From: Stramonita haemastoma
Taxonomy: Eukaryota; Mollusca; Gastropoda; Neogastropoda; Muricidae
Length of the DNA: 64,000 bases
Reading direction: 5' to 3'
Assembly (NCBI GenBank): GCA_030674155.1
Contig: CM060316.1
Coordinates: forward strand, 77,570,853 to 77,634,852
Positions within the stretch are counted from its first letter, which is position 1. The number at the start of each line of letters is the position of its first letter. Positions 22,176 to 35,100 of this stretch are shown here, piece by piece. The notes beneath the pieces were generated by a model. The model was not told where the DNA came from. It searched no databases and saw only the letters and a program-made list of their open reading frames with translations. The position numbers and the translations under genes were made by a program.

Positions 22176-23860
22176 ATTCTAATCTTGTATAAGAGGAAAG
22201 CCAAATATCTCATATTTCACAGCAATGAATACAGTAAAAACATGTTCATGCTATGATTTTCATTTGACTTAGGTAGAGGTTTTCAGCCTTCAGTTTTAGA
22301 TATATTTGTATCTGTTTTTGTGCCTAAGTAGAAAGTGTATGCAAGCTGCATTGATTAAAAGTGTCATGTTTCTTTTTTGTTAGAGGCTTTTCTTTGTTTA
22401 AGGTTTTAATTGATTTGTTTGTTGTAAAATCACATTTCATTATGGTAGAATTGAGAGAGTGTCATTTCCTTTTGGCATTTTTGTAGCATCCTTTACATGA
22501 TCATATTTTTTTGTGTGGCAAACATTTTGCAGCTGCAGTATTCAGATCAAAGAAATACATTCATGAATTTATCAAAACAGCTTTAAAATGTTCTTTTAAG
22601 CCTATACTCCAGCCCCTTTGTGGTGTCTTGTCCAAATGTCTCAAGATGTGCATTATTATTCATGCTTGCACAGGACTCGCATCAAGCAGCATTATTTTAC
22701 ACTGTGACATTCCAAGGGAAAACCCCAAACTTTTTTAACATCCTAGAAGTTCAACAATGTCTGACGAAATACCACACAAAAGACCCCAAAGATCTATGGA
22801 ATACTCTTCTAAAAACATGAAGAAGAAATATCTTCTCTAAAGTTTCCAAAAAGCTGTAAATATTTTCTGACTTGCAATTTGTGTGATTTGATAAAAATTA
22901 TTGTGGACATCTTTGTTGATGATGTATTTAATTGGCCTGTCTGTGATGTTTTTAAAACACCTAAGATTTTCTTATCATGTAAAGCATTCCTGTGACTTGT
23001 ATCAGTATTAATCAAAAGGTGAAACAAAACAATTTCTCCATGCTCAGCCATATATTGTTCCTGATAAATAAACTTAAAATCAGCTTGTGAATGAGGAGAT
23101 ACTTGTATGTTTCATATTATATATAATATTTCATACATTTTCACTATTAGGTGTTGATTTGGAAAACTATGCTTGATGTTTGTTGTGGCAGAATGTTTCT
23201 GATGAGCTTTTGATTAGATATAAAAATGCAGTGCTGGCAGTCTTCTGTCATGATTGTTGTAAAACTGAAGTGTGTTTTGCTTTGGGGGCATGTGAAAGGG
23301 AGAAAGAGAGAGAGAGAAAGAGTGTGTGTTTTTTATCAGTTATTTTATTCTTTTATTTCAAGGATCCCAGCAGAATTTTACTTAAAGCCTACACTACAGC
23401 AGTGGCGCAGTCCTGTGCTAGCTCCTAGACTGGTTGATTTCACTGAGCTGAAGAGTCTAGTCTATCTCCTTGAGGCCATCCTCCTCACCTTCACAGCCAT
23501 TGGGAGACAGGTTGCCCTCTTTTGCCTGTTCCATTATTGGTTGTCCTCTTGGTATATGACCCATACCTGAGGGCTGCTTTGTGGGCATCAGGGCGTATCC
23601 ACACACTGGTGGACCTGCATGCCACACATTAAGGGGGCCAAATCACTTCCCTTAAGGGTTTTAAACTAGACTTTTCCCTCTCTCTCAGATTTTTTTTTAT
23701 CGAAGTTAGACTCCTCTAGATCTGTTGTGTTCTGTCCCGGGGGTGCATGTTACCTGGTCACAGCAGTCACCTCCTGAAGGATGTGGCCAAATGGCTTGCG
23801 TGCAACAGTCTCAAGATGAAGAGGCTATGCCAATCACACATTGTACTCTTTAATACTTCT
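21310..23860. other. intergenic, no gene seen
   Basis: AT-rich DNA with short frames but no recognisable protein. About 23370-23660 is GC-richer and may be an old transposable element piece (GCAGTGGCGCAGTCCTGTGC); not identified. Confidence 0.45.
22117..22172. repeat. (TG)n microsatellite
   Basis: TG tract with two GG interruptions. Confidence 0.97.
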
Positions 23861-23863
23861 CTC

Positions 23864-23889
<26 letters not shown>

Positions 23890-23897
<8 letters not shown>

Positions 23898-24196
23898 ATA
23901 GCACTCATGTGCTTTTTTACATGCAGTCCCCGTGTGTATGCAGTTTTGTAAATTTTGTCATCTGTTCCCACCGGCACACAATGGCCTACTCTTGTGAAAA
24001 GCGGAACAGGTTTTAACATGTGCACAAGATGTTCTGCGTGCATTCACACACGGGACCTCGGTTTATAGTCTCATCCAAAGGACTTTTGGGGGGAATGGAG
24101 TCGGCACTGATGTTAACTCCAGTGGAAAAATCCTCTTGAACGAGATTCGAACCTGGGTCAGCAGATCACAAGCGCATCACTCTAACCACCAGGCTA

Positions 24197-24197
<1 letters not shown>
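23890..24197 (-). mobile_element. tRNA-derived SINE, family 4, near full length
   Basis: On the minus strand the head reads CGATAGCCTGGTGGTTAGAG with box B GGTTCGAATC, then a body shared by at least seven places in the window, with motifs AACATCTTGTGCACATGTTA and CCGGTGGGAACAGATGACAA (minus strand). (TG)n tracts abut both ends. Confidence 0.75.
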
Positions 24198-24236
<39 letters not shown>

Positions 24237-24284
24237 AGGGGGTGGGCACTTCTTTTATCCATAGCTCAGTCAATCTTTTGGAAG

Positions 24285-24470
24285 AGACTATAAACGGATG
24301 TCCCATCTACAAATGTACACAGAACATCTTCTGTACACATAAAAACCTGTTCCACTTTTTGGAAGAGTAGGCAATTGTATGCAAGTGGAAACGAATGACA
24401 ACATTTTACAAAACCGCACACACATGTGTATGGTTATTCCATTATACTTGATATTAAAGAATAGGTCAAA
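24285..24470 (+). mobile_element. SINE family 4, body and tail
   Basis: Plus-strand copy of the body (AGAACATCTTCTGTACACAT, TTTACAAAACCGCACACACA) ending with a diverged tail TTATTCCATTATACTTGATA. Head missing. Confidence 0.6.
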
Positions 24471-24504
24471 ATAATCAGCTGAATGACCTTACGCAATTTT
24501 AGTA

Positions 24505-24602
24505 ATTCCTTGGCAAGAGCTCTGAGGTTCACCAATGGAGAGATTTTGCATATGTGGCAGTTTGCCCACCATTGGAGTAGTTTCTTTCTGACTTCATGGA
24601 CA
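24505..24602 (-). repeat. short dispersed repeat E
   Basis: Contains CCTTGGCAAGAGCTCTGAGG, TTCACCAATGGAGAGATTTT and TTGCCCACCATTGGAGTAG. Confidence 0.7.
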
Positions 24603-24689
24603 ATAATGTCTAAACCCAACACAGGAATGCATTAAAAAAATATATAAAAAAAGTCATTTGTTCAAGACTTAGATTGCAATGGCCTTCTC

Positions 24690-24912
24690 ATCCAAAAGGT
24701 GAAACAAGCTTTAACACATGTGCAAGATGTTCTGCTAGTGTTCTTATATGTATGGGGTCTCAGTTTAAAAAATAGTCTCATCTGAAGGACTTTCCGGAGA
24801 GTGATATCATTACTGATGTTAACTCCAGGAGAAAAACCCCTTTGAACAGACGTCTTGGTGGTGACTTAAACCCAGGTCATCAGATCATGACCACAAGGCT
24901 ATTCTGTCCCCC
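24690..24912 (-). mobile_element. SINE family 4, head and body, old copy
   Basis: Body motifs in reverse (CACATGTGCAAGATGTTCTG, GATGTTAACTCCAGGAGAAA) end in a degraded tRNA head around 24865-24912 (AAACCCAGGTCATCAGATCA). Confidence 0.6.
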
Positions 24913-24929
24913 TTGTAATTGTTTAACTG

Positions 24930-26797
24930 CCAATACATGTATGCACTTAATTCTTACTTTCCAATTTTCCTTGCCACACCCACACAAGAGATTCAACGCA
25001 CTTTTTCCCTTACAGACTTAATGATGAAATTACACTGGTCTCCCAGAAAGCAAAAGCTCACATTTATAACAACAGCACTCTGAAAATTTCTCAATAAGAG
25101 AACTCAAGTTATAATGGTGCTTCTGGTTTCATACTCAACAATTGAAATACTAAAAAAGCAGTAACAATACTGCTATGCAAATATTACATCACAAAATATA
25201 CTTCCAAGCTCAAAGACGTCAGATAAACACGTTGTTGTTTTTTATGATTTATCCTTAAAACAGAAAAGGCTGCAGAAGCCTACAGGCAAGTATCAGAACA
25301 CAGAGATAGTGATACAGACACAACACAAAAAAACGCAAAGGCTTTATCTGTTTCCACTGAAATGCTATTAGTTTATTGCAGATACATTAATAATTAAGGC
25401 TTGTCACCTTGTGAGAATGAACAATACACTGTGCAAGCAAGTGTTTTTCAAACAGAATAACACTAACAGTGTCATTTATAATTTAAATTCCTCACAAAAA
25501 AATACTGGGATATTCAAGATGCACCACCACACATTCTGTGAATCTGACATTTCTACAATTCTAGTAATTATATTACTACTACTAGTACTAGTACTAGTAT
25601 TGAATAAGAATCACTAAGCACCATTACCATATTGATCATAAGCTTAAGAAATAATATTTAACAAAATAGAAAGGCCTGGTCATCACTTCATAAATTTATA
25701 CATAAAAAGCTATGCTTTCATACACTGTAAAGTTGTACAGTATTTTGGGCGTGAGTTACAAGACCGTATGAATCCTGATGCATACATTTTTTATGACTGA
25801 TAGTAAAATACTCATAGAGCCATACTACAGTAAATTTTGTCATTTATTAATTTTAGCTAATACAGCATGGCATCAAACTAAAGCAAAATCTTGGAAACAT
25901 ATCTTACAAAACGCCATAATCCAGTTTAAACTCACAATCACACAAACTGCAACAAAGATTATGATGTCAGGTAACAACATAATATCATTCATTGTACATT
26001 ATTGTACAGAACTTCATTATAGATCTAGTATATATATCTTGTGTGCTTTTTTTATCAAAACAGTTTTGTGGGGGTTGTTATAATAATGCCAATGGTCAAA
26101 TGGAACAAATTACAAATCAAAAACGGGTAATTCTCAGATTTTACAGGTCTACAGCTACTTCTATCACACAAGTTTAAATCTCAGTACTTATCTGTCTACA
26201 GACAAACACAATATGAATACATAAATATATGCTATTACTGATTACTCACACTGCTCTTTCATTTATGATCTCTAAGTAGTAGATATTGTTCTATTCTGCT
26301 AACTGCACTTTAAATATATTTAAGCAGGTAGGCTTCCATCAATTAAGTGAGGCTTCAATGAAAGGACAAACTTTGAATCGCTGATGCTTAAATTATCTTC
26401 TTCTTACACCATTTCAGTATTTTGACAGTTATTTATTATTTAGATATTGTATGAATCAGCATGTATCAGTATTATAGATGTCTGTTTACAGGTAAAACAT
26501 TCAACATATCAATGTAGCCTGATACATTTCATTTGTTAACATCAAGACTTGTCTGCATAAAAGTGGTAGTTCAAATGATGCACTGATACTGTGATTTAAA
26601 CACAACAGAACACAAGTTTGCCCTGAAGTCTAACTAGCATTACACTTTCAGCTTGTTTTTGTTGTTTTTAAACTGTAAGATGCAACAAAAGAATCAGTCA
26701 TAAAAGTTTCCCTCTTTGGTGATGTTAACTTACATTCTCACTCTCACAAAATACTAAGCATATCCTAAAACCAAGTTTGTTGAGGTTCAAACCACTT
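24930..26797. other. intergenic region downstream of MRPL27
   Basis: Strongly AT-rich, no coding frame. It would contain the MRPL27 3' UTR; several TTTATT strings (reverse AATAAA) are present, none clearly best. Confidence 0.5.
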
Positions 26798-27230
26798 CTA
26801 CACCTGTGATACAAGTCTGAATTTCCCATGCAGAGGTGTTGACAAAATGTTGAAAAACTTCTTGTATATAACCACACCATTTTTGACGGGTTCATACAAT
26901 GGACTGTCAGGATATGGCGAAAGTTTTTCACAGGTAACAACCACTTTTCCATCGGTCATTGCGTACAGGGTATTGTCTCTGTCAAGTCGTACGTTCTCCC
27001 TGGTAAAAGCGAAGCCCCAACTGACGAACAAGAACTTCGCCAGAATGAACGAACGAGCCATCTTGCCGCTTCCAACCTCTGCTTTTCCCTGGCGTTCTTT
27101 TTCTTTTGTTTCTTGATTTTGATCCTGCTTTTTTCGAGGCCATCGAACTGCCTTCCACATTGCACAAAGGTGACAGGATTTTTGTAAATGTGCTCAGTAG
27201 AGGAGATCTCAATGCCATGAGGGATGCCAT
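26798..27230 (-). CDS. MRPL27: mitochondrial ribosomal protein L27 (bL27m), intronless, one frame break
   Basis: This encodes a protein of the large mitochondrial ribosomal subunit, near the peptidyl transferase centre in bacterial L27. I chose the ATG at 27230-27228 (MASLMALRSPLLSTF), which begins a plausible mitochondrial targeting sequence; a TTG further upstream has no support. The bL27 signatures follow: ASKKAG, KNKRKR-like basic run, DGSFVHSGEVLVRQLGLRFY, then QGE|NVRLDRDNTLYAMTDGKV. The signature is split: the first part ends in a TGA about six codons past the break, the second part is in another frame. A two-base loss in the GAGA-like stretch near 26993-27003 explains it. The C terminus ends at TAG 26798. 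No introns interrupt the 433 nt, so this is either a naturally compact gene or a retrocopy. Confidence 0.82.
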
Positions 27231-28745
27231 GTTGGTTGCTGAGGTCAAGGGAAGCTACTCACATCAAAACATACACAACAACCAATTAAATTGCTTCTCT
27301 CATTTGCTCGCGGGAAGATATGACTGCTGTTCACAACGTTTGCAACTTCCAGCGAATGCGATAATCGACGTGAGACAGCAACGGATGCAAACGGATTAAA
27401 AAGTAAGCATTTTCTCCTCCTGCTTGTTTGTGGTTTGGTCATAGGCCTTTCATACTGATAACAAATTTGCACGTTGAAAGGCCATACGTAATTTGTCACG
27501 CTGTAGTCAAGGGAACTATTCACTAGTCTGCGGTAGGATTGTGGCAGAACAAGAACAAACTTTTCATGCCTAGCCTTGTAATACACAGTAGTACACTGTA
27601 CTAGACTAATGTAGCCAAACTTGTTTCATTAAGAAGACATAATGTGTTTTTTATTTTTCCTCTGATTTTCTTTCATTTTTTCTGGGGGTGCAGACATTTT
27701 GGCCTGCTGTGATAATAAAATGTATTGTTGGTACAATATTGTGTTGGTGGGTAGCAACACCACCCATAGCAAAAGCCAGAGACTAAGTATAAGTCATAAT
27801 CATTTTATGAAAATTTCTTTTTAGCTTTTCTATTCTTTATAGATGAGATTTGTACCATCTTCTTAAAAATCCCCACATCAAAATGAGACTAGGAAAGCGA
27901 GCAATTCAAGTGATGTAGATCATGCACTTGGGACATACACTATTTAGTATGTAGTATTGTACTTTTGTTCATTTTCCTCCTGCCCCAAGGAGATAAAGTC
28001 CACTCACTCCAGGTAGCAATTTGGGCGGAAAATGTCATTACCTTGATCAACATTGAACAATTACAGCAGTCATATAGATCTGCCTCTGGGGTAGTCTAAA
28101 AAAAAAAGAAAGCCAAAGCAAAGCTTAACTCAGTAACTCCATCATAAAATGAACATTAGCAAGTCAAATTGGAAAAAATCAACAAGCAATAGCAATAGAA
28201 GCAATTTAATGTCCATTTTTTTTTTTTTAAAGAGGGGGGAAAAAAGGATCGCTGAAAGGACCGTTTCCATAGCCCTTTGTGTTTCCCACATCTATCACAG
28301 ACTTAAAATGGTTGCAAAATCCAGTCATAGACTCTACAGTGTTACTCTGTATAATTATACAGCTTTCAGCTTGTTGGCTCATGATCTTTTCATTTTCCTG
28401 TGGCATTGAGAAATCTACAGTATTAGTCCGGTGGAATCACGTACTGCTGAATAACTTCAGTAAGGGAGTTTTAGACTAAAATGAGATCAAAGGAGCCATG
28501 GCACCCATTGGGACTTAGGGGAAACAAAACAGGGGAGTACACATGTACATAACTTTCAGGTGGACTGGAAGTCTCTTCTAGAAAATAAAAAGTGTTGATT
28601 TGTTACACACGCATGCATGCATACATCATGTATTTTCTTCACACACATGAAGACACACATACACAGGCACATGTGCAAGTGTGTACACAAATTGAACAGT
28701 GATATACATGCATGTACAATGCACGCAATGCAGTCACATGCGCGT

Positions 28746-28747
<2 letters not shown>
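27231..28747. other. region between divergent MRPL27 and TRAF6-like genes
   Basis: Holds the MRPL27 promoter side and should hold the untranslated first exon and promoter of the TRAF gene; neither can be placed from sequence alone. No coding frame or repeat family recognised. Confidence 0.45.

Positions 28748-28804
<57 letters not shown>
28748..28804. repeat. (CA)n microsatellite
   Basis: CA tract about 185 bp before the TRAF start exon. Confidence 0.97.
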
Positions 28805-28810
<6 letters not shown>

Positions 28811-28989
28811 AGTTATTTGTTTATTTTTGTCAAATTCTCTATTAGAATAGGGTGGGTTTTTTTAAACAGCAGAAATTCATATAACCATTAATGACAGGCG
28901 ATAAAGCAATTTAAACAATATTGACTGAAAACAATGAAAAATCCCACCCCACCTCTTCTTACATACCATACCTTTTCCCCCTCAACAGA

Positions 28990-29177
28990 ATGGCATCTAA
29001 TGGTGGTTCTCAGCAAAATCAAGCAACTCAGGACCATGGCTATGATGTGGAGCTGGCTTCAGGCGAGCAACCCGACATGAAGTACATGTGTCCAGTGTGC
29101 CTGAATGTGATGCGTGATGCCATGCAGACAGTCTGCGGACACCGATTCTGCAAAGCCTGCATCACCAGAGTAGCCGG
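28990..29177 (+). CDS. TRAF6: TRAF6-like exon 1: start and RING core
   Basis: ATG at 28990; about 37 residues of Gln-rich lead, then the RING C-x2-C, C-x-H-x2-C-x2-C ligands. Donor GCCGG|GTCAGT. The bases just upstream are a good acceptor, so the transcript starts in an earlier untranslated exon. Confidence 0.9.
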
Positions 29178-32100
29178 GTCAGTATATTGGAGTTTGAGAG
29201 GGGGGGGGGGGGTACCTAACAATATCCACACTTTCCCCATCCACAGTAAAATCTTAGAAACAGGAACTTTGCATTCATATCTGACTTGTGGTCATTTTTT
29301 TTTTCTTCTGTAGATGTAAAGAAAAGTGGATACCCTCATGAATGTACCCTCAAAAATTCTTCTCTGAACCTGATAGTGATAAGAAAACAAAGTTAATGTT
29401 CTATGAGAGAGGAATGTTTTTTAAAAAAATATTTAAAAAAAAGGAATCTGGCCAGCCCCCCCCCCCCCCCCCCCCCCTTTTTTTTTTTTTAAAATAAAAA
29501 TCTGTGGCACCTTAGTTTGGTGATGTTCTGTCCCAAGACTGAGCAGTCTTAATTTTTTGGCAGAGTTTACATACCATGACTATGAATGATATAGTAGAGA
29601 TCCTTTACTTTATTACACACTGTACACAGTGTTGTTTTATACCATTCTGTATTTTATTGAACCATATCATACTGTTGTATTCATTATGGTTACCTTTTAT
29701 ATCTTGCTGAAATATATACATGTATAAATTCTCACATGGTTGAAATTTTGTGGTTTTGTTGTTGTTCTTGTTTTGTCTGTTAGAATTGTTTCAAATTATA
29801 TAGTATGACAAGAGTACAGTAAATGGGTGTGCTGTAGTGCTGTAAATGGGTACCTGCCCTCTTTAGGGTCAGGGAAGGTAAGGCAGTGAGGGAGAGGAGA
29901 TGGGTGCCGCCCTCGATATGCTGGCCCCTAGAGAAGCTGAAGTGTCTGATGTCTCGATCCCTTATGACCGCCTAGGTTATGGGACACCTTATCTTAAGAG
30001 TACAGTTGGTGACCAAAACTGATTTGTCGTGCCATAGGGAGCCGTAGTAGTAGTAGGCACCCATCAGTCTCGGAAGACAGGAGTTGTGCTCTAGTCTTTA
30101 GAGCACAAAGCCTGGGTAAGTAAGTATGGGGGCAAGCTGTTACCCATTCAGCAGACCCCCCCCCTCTCCATGCCACTGGAATGGTCCATTGGAAAGGCAC
30201 TCACCCGTACAAATGGTTCCAGTACCGTCACAAGAGATGCCAGAACGTAGCCATATACAGCCCCGAGCTGCCCTGGGGACTCCAACTCCCTGATTTTTCC
30301 TCAGGGATGGTGTCTAAACATGACACCTGTGTGCATGCTGTTTTTTTTTTTTAATTTTGTTATCCGCTCCTACCGGCACACAATGGCCTGCTCTTCCAAA
30401 AGGTGGAACAAGGTTTTAACAAGTGCACAAGATGTTCTGCGTGCGTTCGCTTACAGGGCTTCGGTTTATAGTCTCAACTGAATGGAAGCTGTACCCATTT
30501 ACAAAATACATATTTTCTGCTGCATGTTTGTGCCGTTGTATAGATTGTTCTTCTCAAAAATAGCAACAAATTTACTGCTGACTGAGATTTTCTGAAAAGC
30601 AGCTTTGAAATTCCTGCTGAAGCCACCAGCTGGAGGGTGCAGTGATTCACTGATTGGCATGTCAGTGGTTAGAGAGCTGGGCATGAGACTGCAAAGTCAT
30701 CTGGGTTTTACTAGCTCCTAATCAGATCTGAGCGCGCTTTGGCCTCAGTTTGAAGATTTGGACTACACAGACATGAGTCATCTACTAACTCTTACATGTT
30801 TGTAAAGCCTGTGAGGGAATCGTGACTTATCAAGTGTGCATGGTATCTTGTTATACCCCCACCATGTGATTTTTTTTTTCAGGGATAAGCCGTGGGGAAG
30901 ATGTCCTGTGGATAAGACAGCTCTTCGCAGATCAGAGCAAGTAAGAAGAAAAATCCCAATTTTGTAAAGTTATTTTATTTTGAAGGAAGTCAGATTAATG
31001 ATTCTCTTTTTTGATGGTTCACTAATGGTGAGATATATGCAACTGTTTTTGCCTTTCATAAAAGTGCCCATATTCCAACTTCTGGGATGTAATGACTTTG
31101 TGATTGAGGAAATTTAGCATGAAAGATGTCTGAATTTATAATAGCCCACAGTTTTTGCTCTTATGAATATCAACTTTTTGATTATAGTAAGAGTTTATGA
31201 CAATTTTTTTAAATGGTGGTTTATGTTTTCTAAGAAATTATTGTTTTCAGTCACAGTAAAGCTGTATTGATAATACCTGTAAAAGTTAACCTTTTTTAAA
31301 TATCAAAACACTTTATTGTCAATATCATAAATACAATCAGAGAGAAGGTAAAAGTAAATATCAGATCAGTTTTGCACTGTCTTTTCACCTTTACAACACA
31401 GCAGAGGTCTTTTCATGTTTATGCCCATTTTAATGTTGACAGAAATGATCCCTTTCCAAGATTGTCAATGTCTTTCTTTCTTTTCTTTTCTTTTGTTTTA
31501 TTCCAAAGCTTTTATATTTGTTTCATAGATTTGTTTGAGTGTGATATTTTTCCCTAGAAGAGAAAGGGTCTGTTAACAATAGATGATCCTGAAAGGCTGT
31601 CAGTTGTCTTGAAACATTGATGCTGCCCTTCAGTATGAATAGAAACGCATGTGAGACTACAGTTTTATTACATTAGCTCTTATGAAGGATGCCTTTGTAC
31701 TGAGAGTTTCCAAGTATAAAGGTATTCTGCTAGAATTACAAAGCTTATATTCTTACTTTACACAAGGCTCTCATCTCATCCTAATTTACAAAGCTATTTT
31801 CTTTAAACCATTAATTACTGTGCACCTTGGAAACTTTTTTTTTCTTTGAACTTTTGAAACATTTTTCAGCTGTTCAATGACGTTGCCATGCGTCGTGAAA
31901 TTCTGTCGTTGAGAGTCAAGTGCAAGAACACCAGTGAAGACTGCACCTGGACAGGGGAACTGCGAGATGCAGAGGTAAGGTCTCTGACTCTGTTAGTTTG
32001 TATCTGGATGCAAAATTCATTGTGAAAATTTGCACTTTTCTTTCCTTTTCACACTTGAATGAACAAGATATGTACCACTCCATGGTAAGGAAAAGGAACA

Positions 32101-35100
32101 TTTTTTGTACTTGTGGAACCTCAAGTATGTATGCATGTGCGTGCATATGCATGCACAAACACAGGCACACTTACACACACTTCTACACACTTACACACAC
32201 GCTTCCACCTCATCCTTACAGTCTTCCTACATCTTAAGTTAAATTGACCTAAATCCCATAACCAAAAGAAGTGGAATGGGAGTGAGGAGGGGGGCATAAA
32301 AGGTGTTATATCTACAGTTTATTCAGAGCAGTTATGTCGTTTCTATGTCATAGTCATTCTTGGTAATCGGCGAGTCAAGCTTATAAAGAATATTATCTTA
32401 CGCAAATGTAATTAAAGGAAACAAGATCAGGTTAATTACTCAGTACCTAGTAAAACATTTTTTCATAGATTTTATGCAAACTTTTTTGTACGAGAGAAAA
32501 AGTAGCTTATCATTTGGTTAAGTCCACTTTTGAAAGTAAGGTCTTTTCATCGTACTCAAATATAAGTAAGATTTAGTAAGGTAGAAAGAATTAGAATGAT
32601 GTAGAATTGTGTGTAGCTAGAACTTTGAGGTTCACTATTGATGAGATTTTTGCGTATGCGACCATTTTTTTTCTCCCACCATTAAGGTATCTGCATTCCA
32701 ACTTTGGGGGTAGAGATGAGATTTGATTGGTAATTGCGCATCTGCGATTACTCAAATAAAATAACAGCAGGAATTCTGAGATTTTTGAAATTGTATCATG
32801 CTTCAGAAAGGTGATATGCCCCACACTGAAACATTTACATTGCTGCAAATTTATTTGAGATTCTTCTTATCAAACAAAAAGACTAGACAGCCCATTTCAC
32901 ATTCATTTTCAGAAGCCTGTAATGTCAAGCTCTTAAATGTACTGCAGAAACACCTGAAGGAATGTCCCATGGAGAACGTGGTGTGTCCAGTGGGCTGTCA
33001 GGCAACACTACGTCGAGGTCAGATTCGTGAACACAAGGAGGAATGCCCCCAGAGAACAGTCGTTTGCGACCATTGCAAAGAGAGTATCGTTTTCGTCAAA
33101 GTTCATGTAAGTTTCCGATGCTGTTCTTTATATGAAGGGGTTTGGGTGTTTTTTGTTTTGGTTTTGTTTTTGTTTTTTTTAATAGCTTGTGTGTGTGTAT
33201 ATGAATGTAGGGTTGTATCTGATGGGTTCAGTAAAGCTATTGCCTTTATATTTTTGTAATGGGGATAATTTGAATTTGGAAATTATTACAGAGTTGATGA
33301 GAGTGGTGTGTCTGTGTGTGTGTGTCTGTGTGTGTGTGTGTGTGTTTCCTAACCAGATAACATTTTCAGGTAGATTGCTTAAAATATCTATAATGTTTCA
33401 GTTGATGATAAAGCAAATGTGGGTATTGGACAAATTGATAATGTAAAGGGCTGGGAATGGAATTGATGACAGTGGTCACTAAGAGATATCTTAAACTAAA
33501 TTGTAGCATATCCGGGAAAAAAACCACCCAAAAAATATTTAGCTACAACATTGTTATAACTCATAACAACAAACTGAAAAGGAACTAAAGGAAATATAAT
33601 AATAACAATAACAATAGTAATACTGATAATGCTAATGAACTGTAAGACTCACTCTTTCACATAGACTACACACACACACACACACACACACCACACACAC
33701 ACGCACACCACACGCACACCACACACACACCACCACACCACACACGCACACACACGCAACTCACTCACGTATACACGCAAATTACTTGCGCACACATGCA
33801 CACACACTGTTAGAGAGAATATGTGTGTGTGTGTTTATTTATTTATTTACTCATTCTTTTATATCGAGGATAATGAAGAGTGTGTGTGTGTGTGCATATT
33901 TATTAATTAATTTTTTTATTTATTCTTTTATATCGAGGATAATGGAATGTGTGTGTGTATCCAAAATAGATATTTGGGGGCAAACTTTTATAATTGATAC
34001 TGATTTTACTCTGCCTCTGCTGGAGTGTAGAAACACGAGGTGGTGGACTGTCCCAAGTACCCTGTGCCCTGCAGTTTATGTGGCCAGACCGGCATTCCTC
34101 GCGCAGAGATTGCCAGACACATGGACTCCACCACGGGCTCTTGCCCCAGGCCAATGTCGTCTGCAAATTCCGCTCTGTCGGCTGCCACTTTCAGGTCTGT
34201 GTACTTGTGCATTTTGTCTGTGCTAACATTTGTGAGTTTTCCCAAAAAGGTCTGTGCTGTGCATTTTGTACATGCTTACATTAGTGAGTTTTCCCAAAAA
34301 GGTCTGTGTTGTGCATTTTGTCTATGCTTACATTAGTGAGTTTTCCCAAAAAGGTCTGTGCTGTGCATTTTGTCTATGCTTACATTAGTGAGTTTTCCCA
34401 AAAGGTCTGTGTTGTGCATTTTGTCTATGCTTACATTAGTGAGTTTTCCCAAAAAGGTCTGTGCTGTGCATTTTGTCTATGCTTACATTAGTGAGTTTTC
34501 CCAAAAAGGTCTGTGTTGTGCATTTTGTACATGCTTACATTAGTGAGTTTTCCCAAAAAGGTCTGTGTTGTGCATTTTGTACATGCTTACATTAGTGAGT
34601 TTTCCCAAAAAGGTCTGTGTTGTGCATTTTGTACATGCTTACATTAGTGAGTTTTCCCAAAAAGGTCTGTGTTGTGCATTTTGTACATGCTTACATTAGT
34701 GAGTTTTCCCAAAAAGGTCTGTGTTGTGCATTTTGTCTATGCTTACATTAGTGAGTTTTCCCAAAAAGGTCTGTGCTGTGCATTTTGTCTATGCTTACAT
34801 TAGTGAGTTTTCCCAAAAAGGTCTGTGTTGTGCATTTTGTACATGCTTACATTAGTGAGTTTTCCCAAAAAGGTCTGTGCTGTGCATTTTGTCTATGCTT
34901 ACATTAGTGAGTTTTCCCAAAAAGGTCTGTGTTGTGCATTTTGTACATGCTTACATTAGTGAGTTTTCCCAAAAAGGTCTGTGTTGTGCATTTTGTACAT
35001 GCTTACATTAGTGAGTTTTCCCAAAAAGGTCTGTGTTGTGCATTTTGTACATGCTTACATTAGTGAGTTTTCCCAAAAAGGTCTGTGTTGTGCATTTTGT

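Noticed and set aside
25778..26083. 101-codon plus-strand frame in AT-rich DNA
   Set aside because: No domain, splice support or codon bias; typical chance frame.
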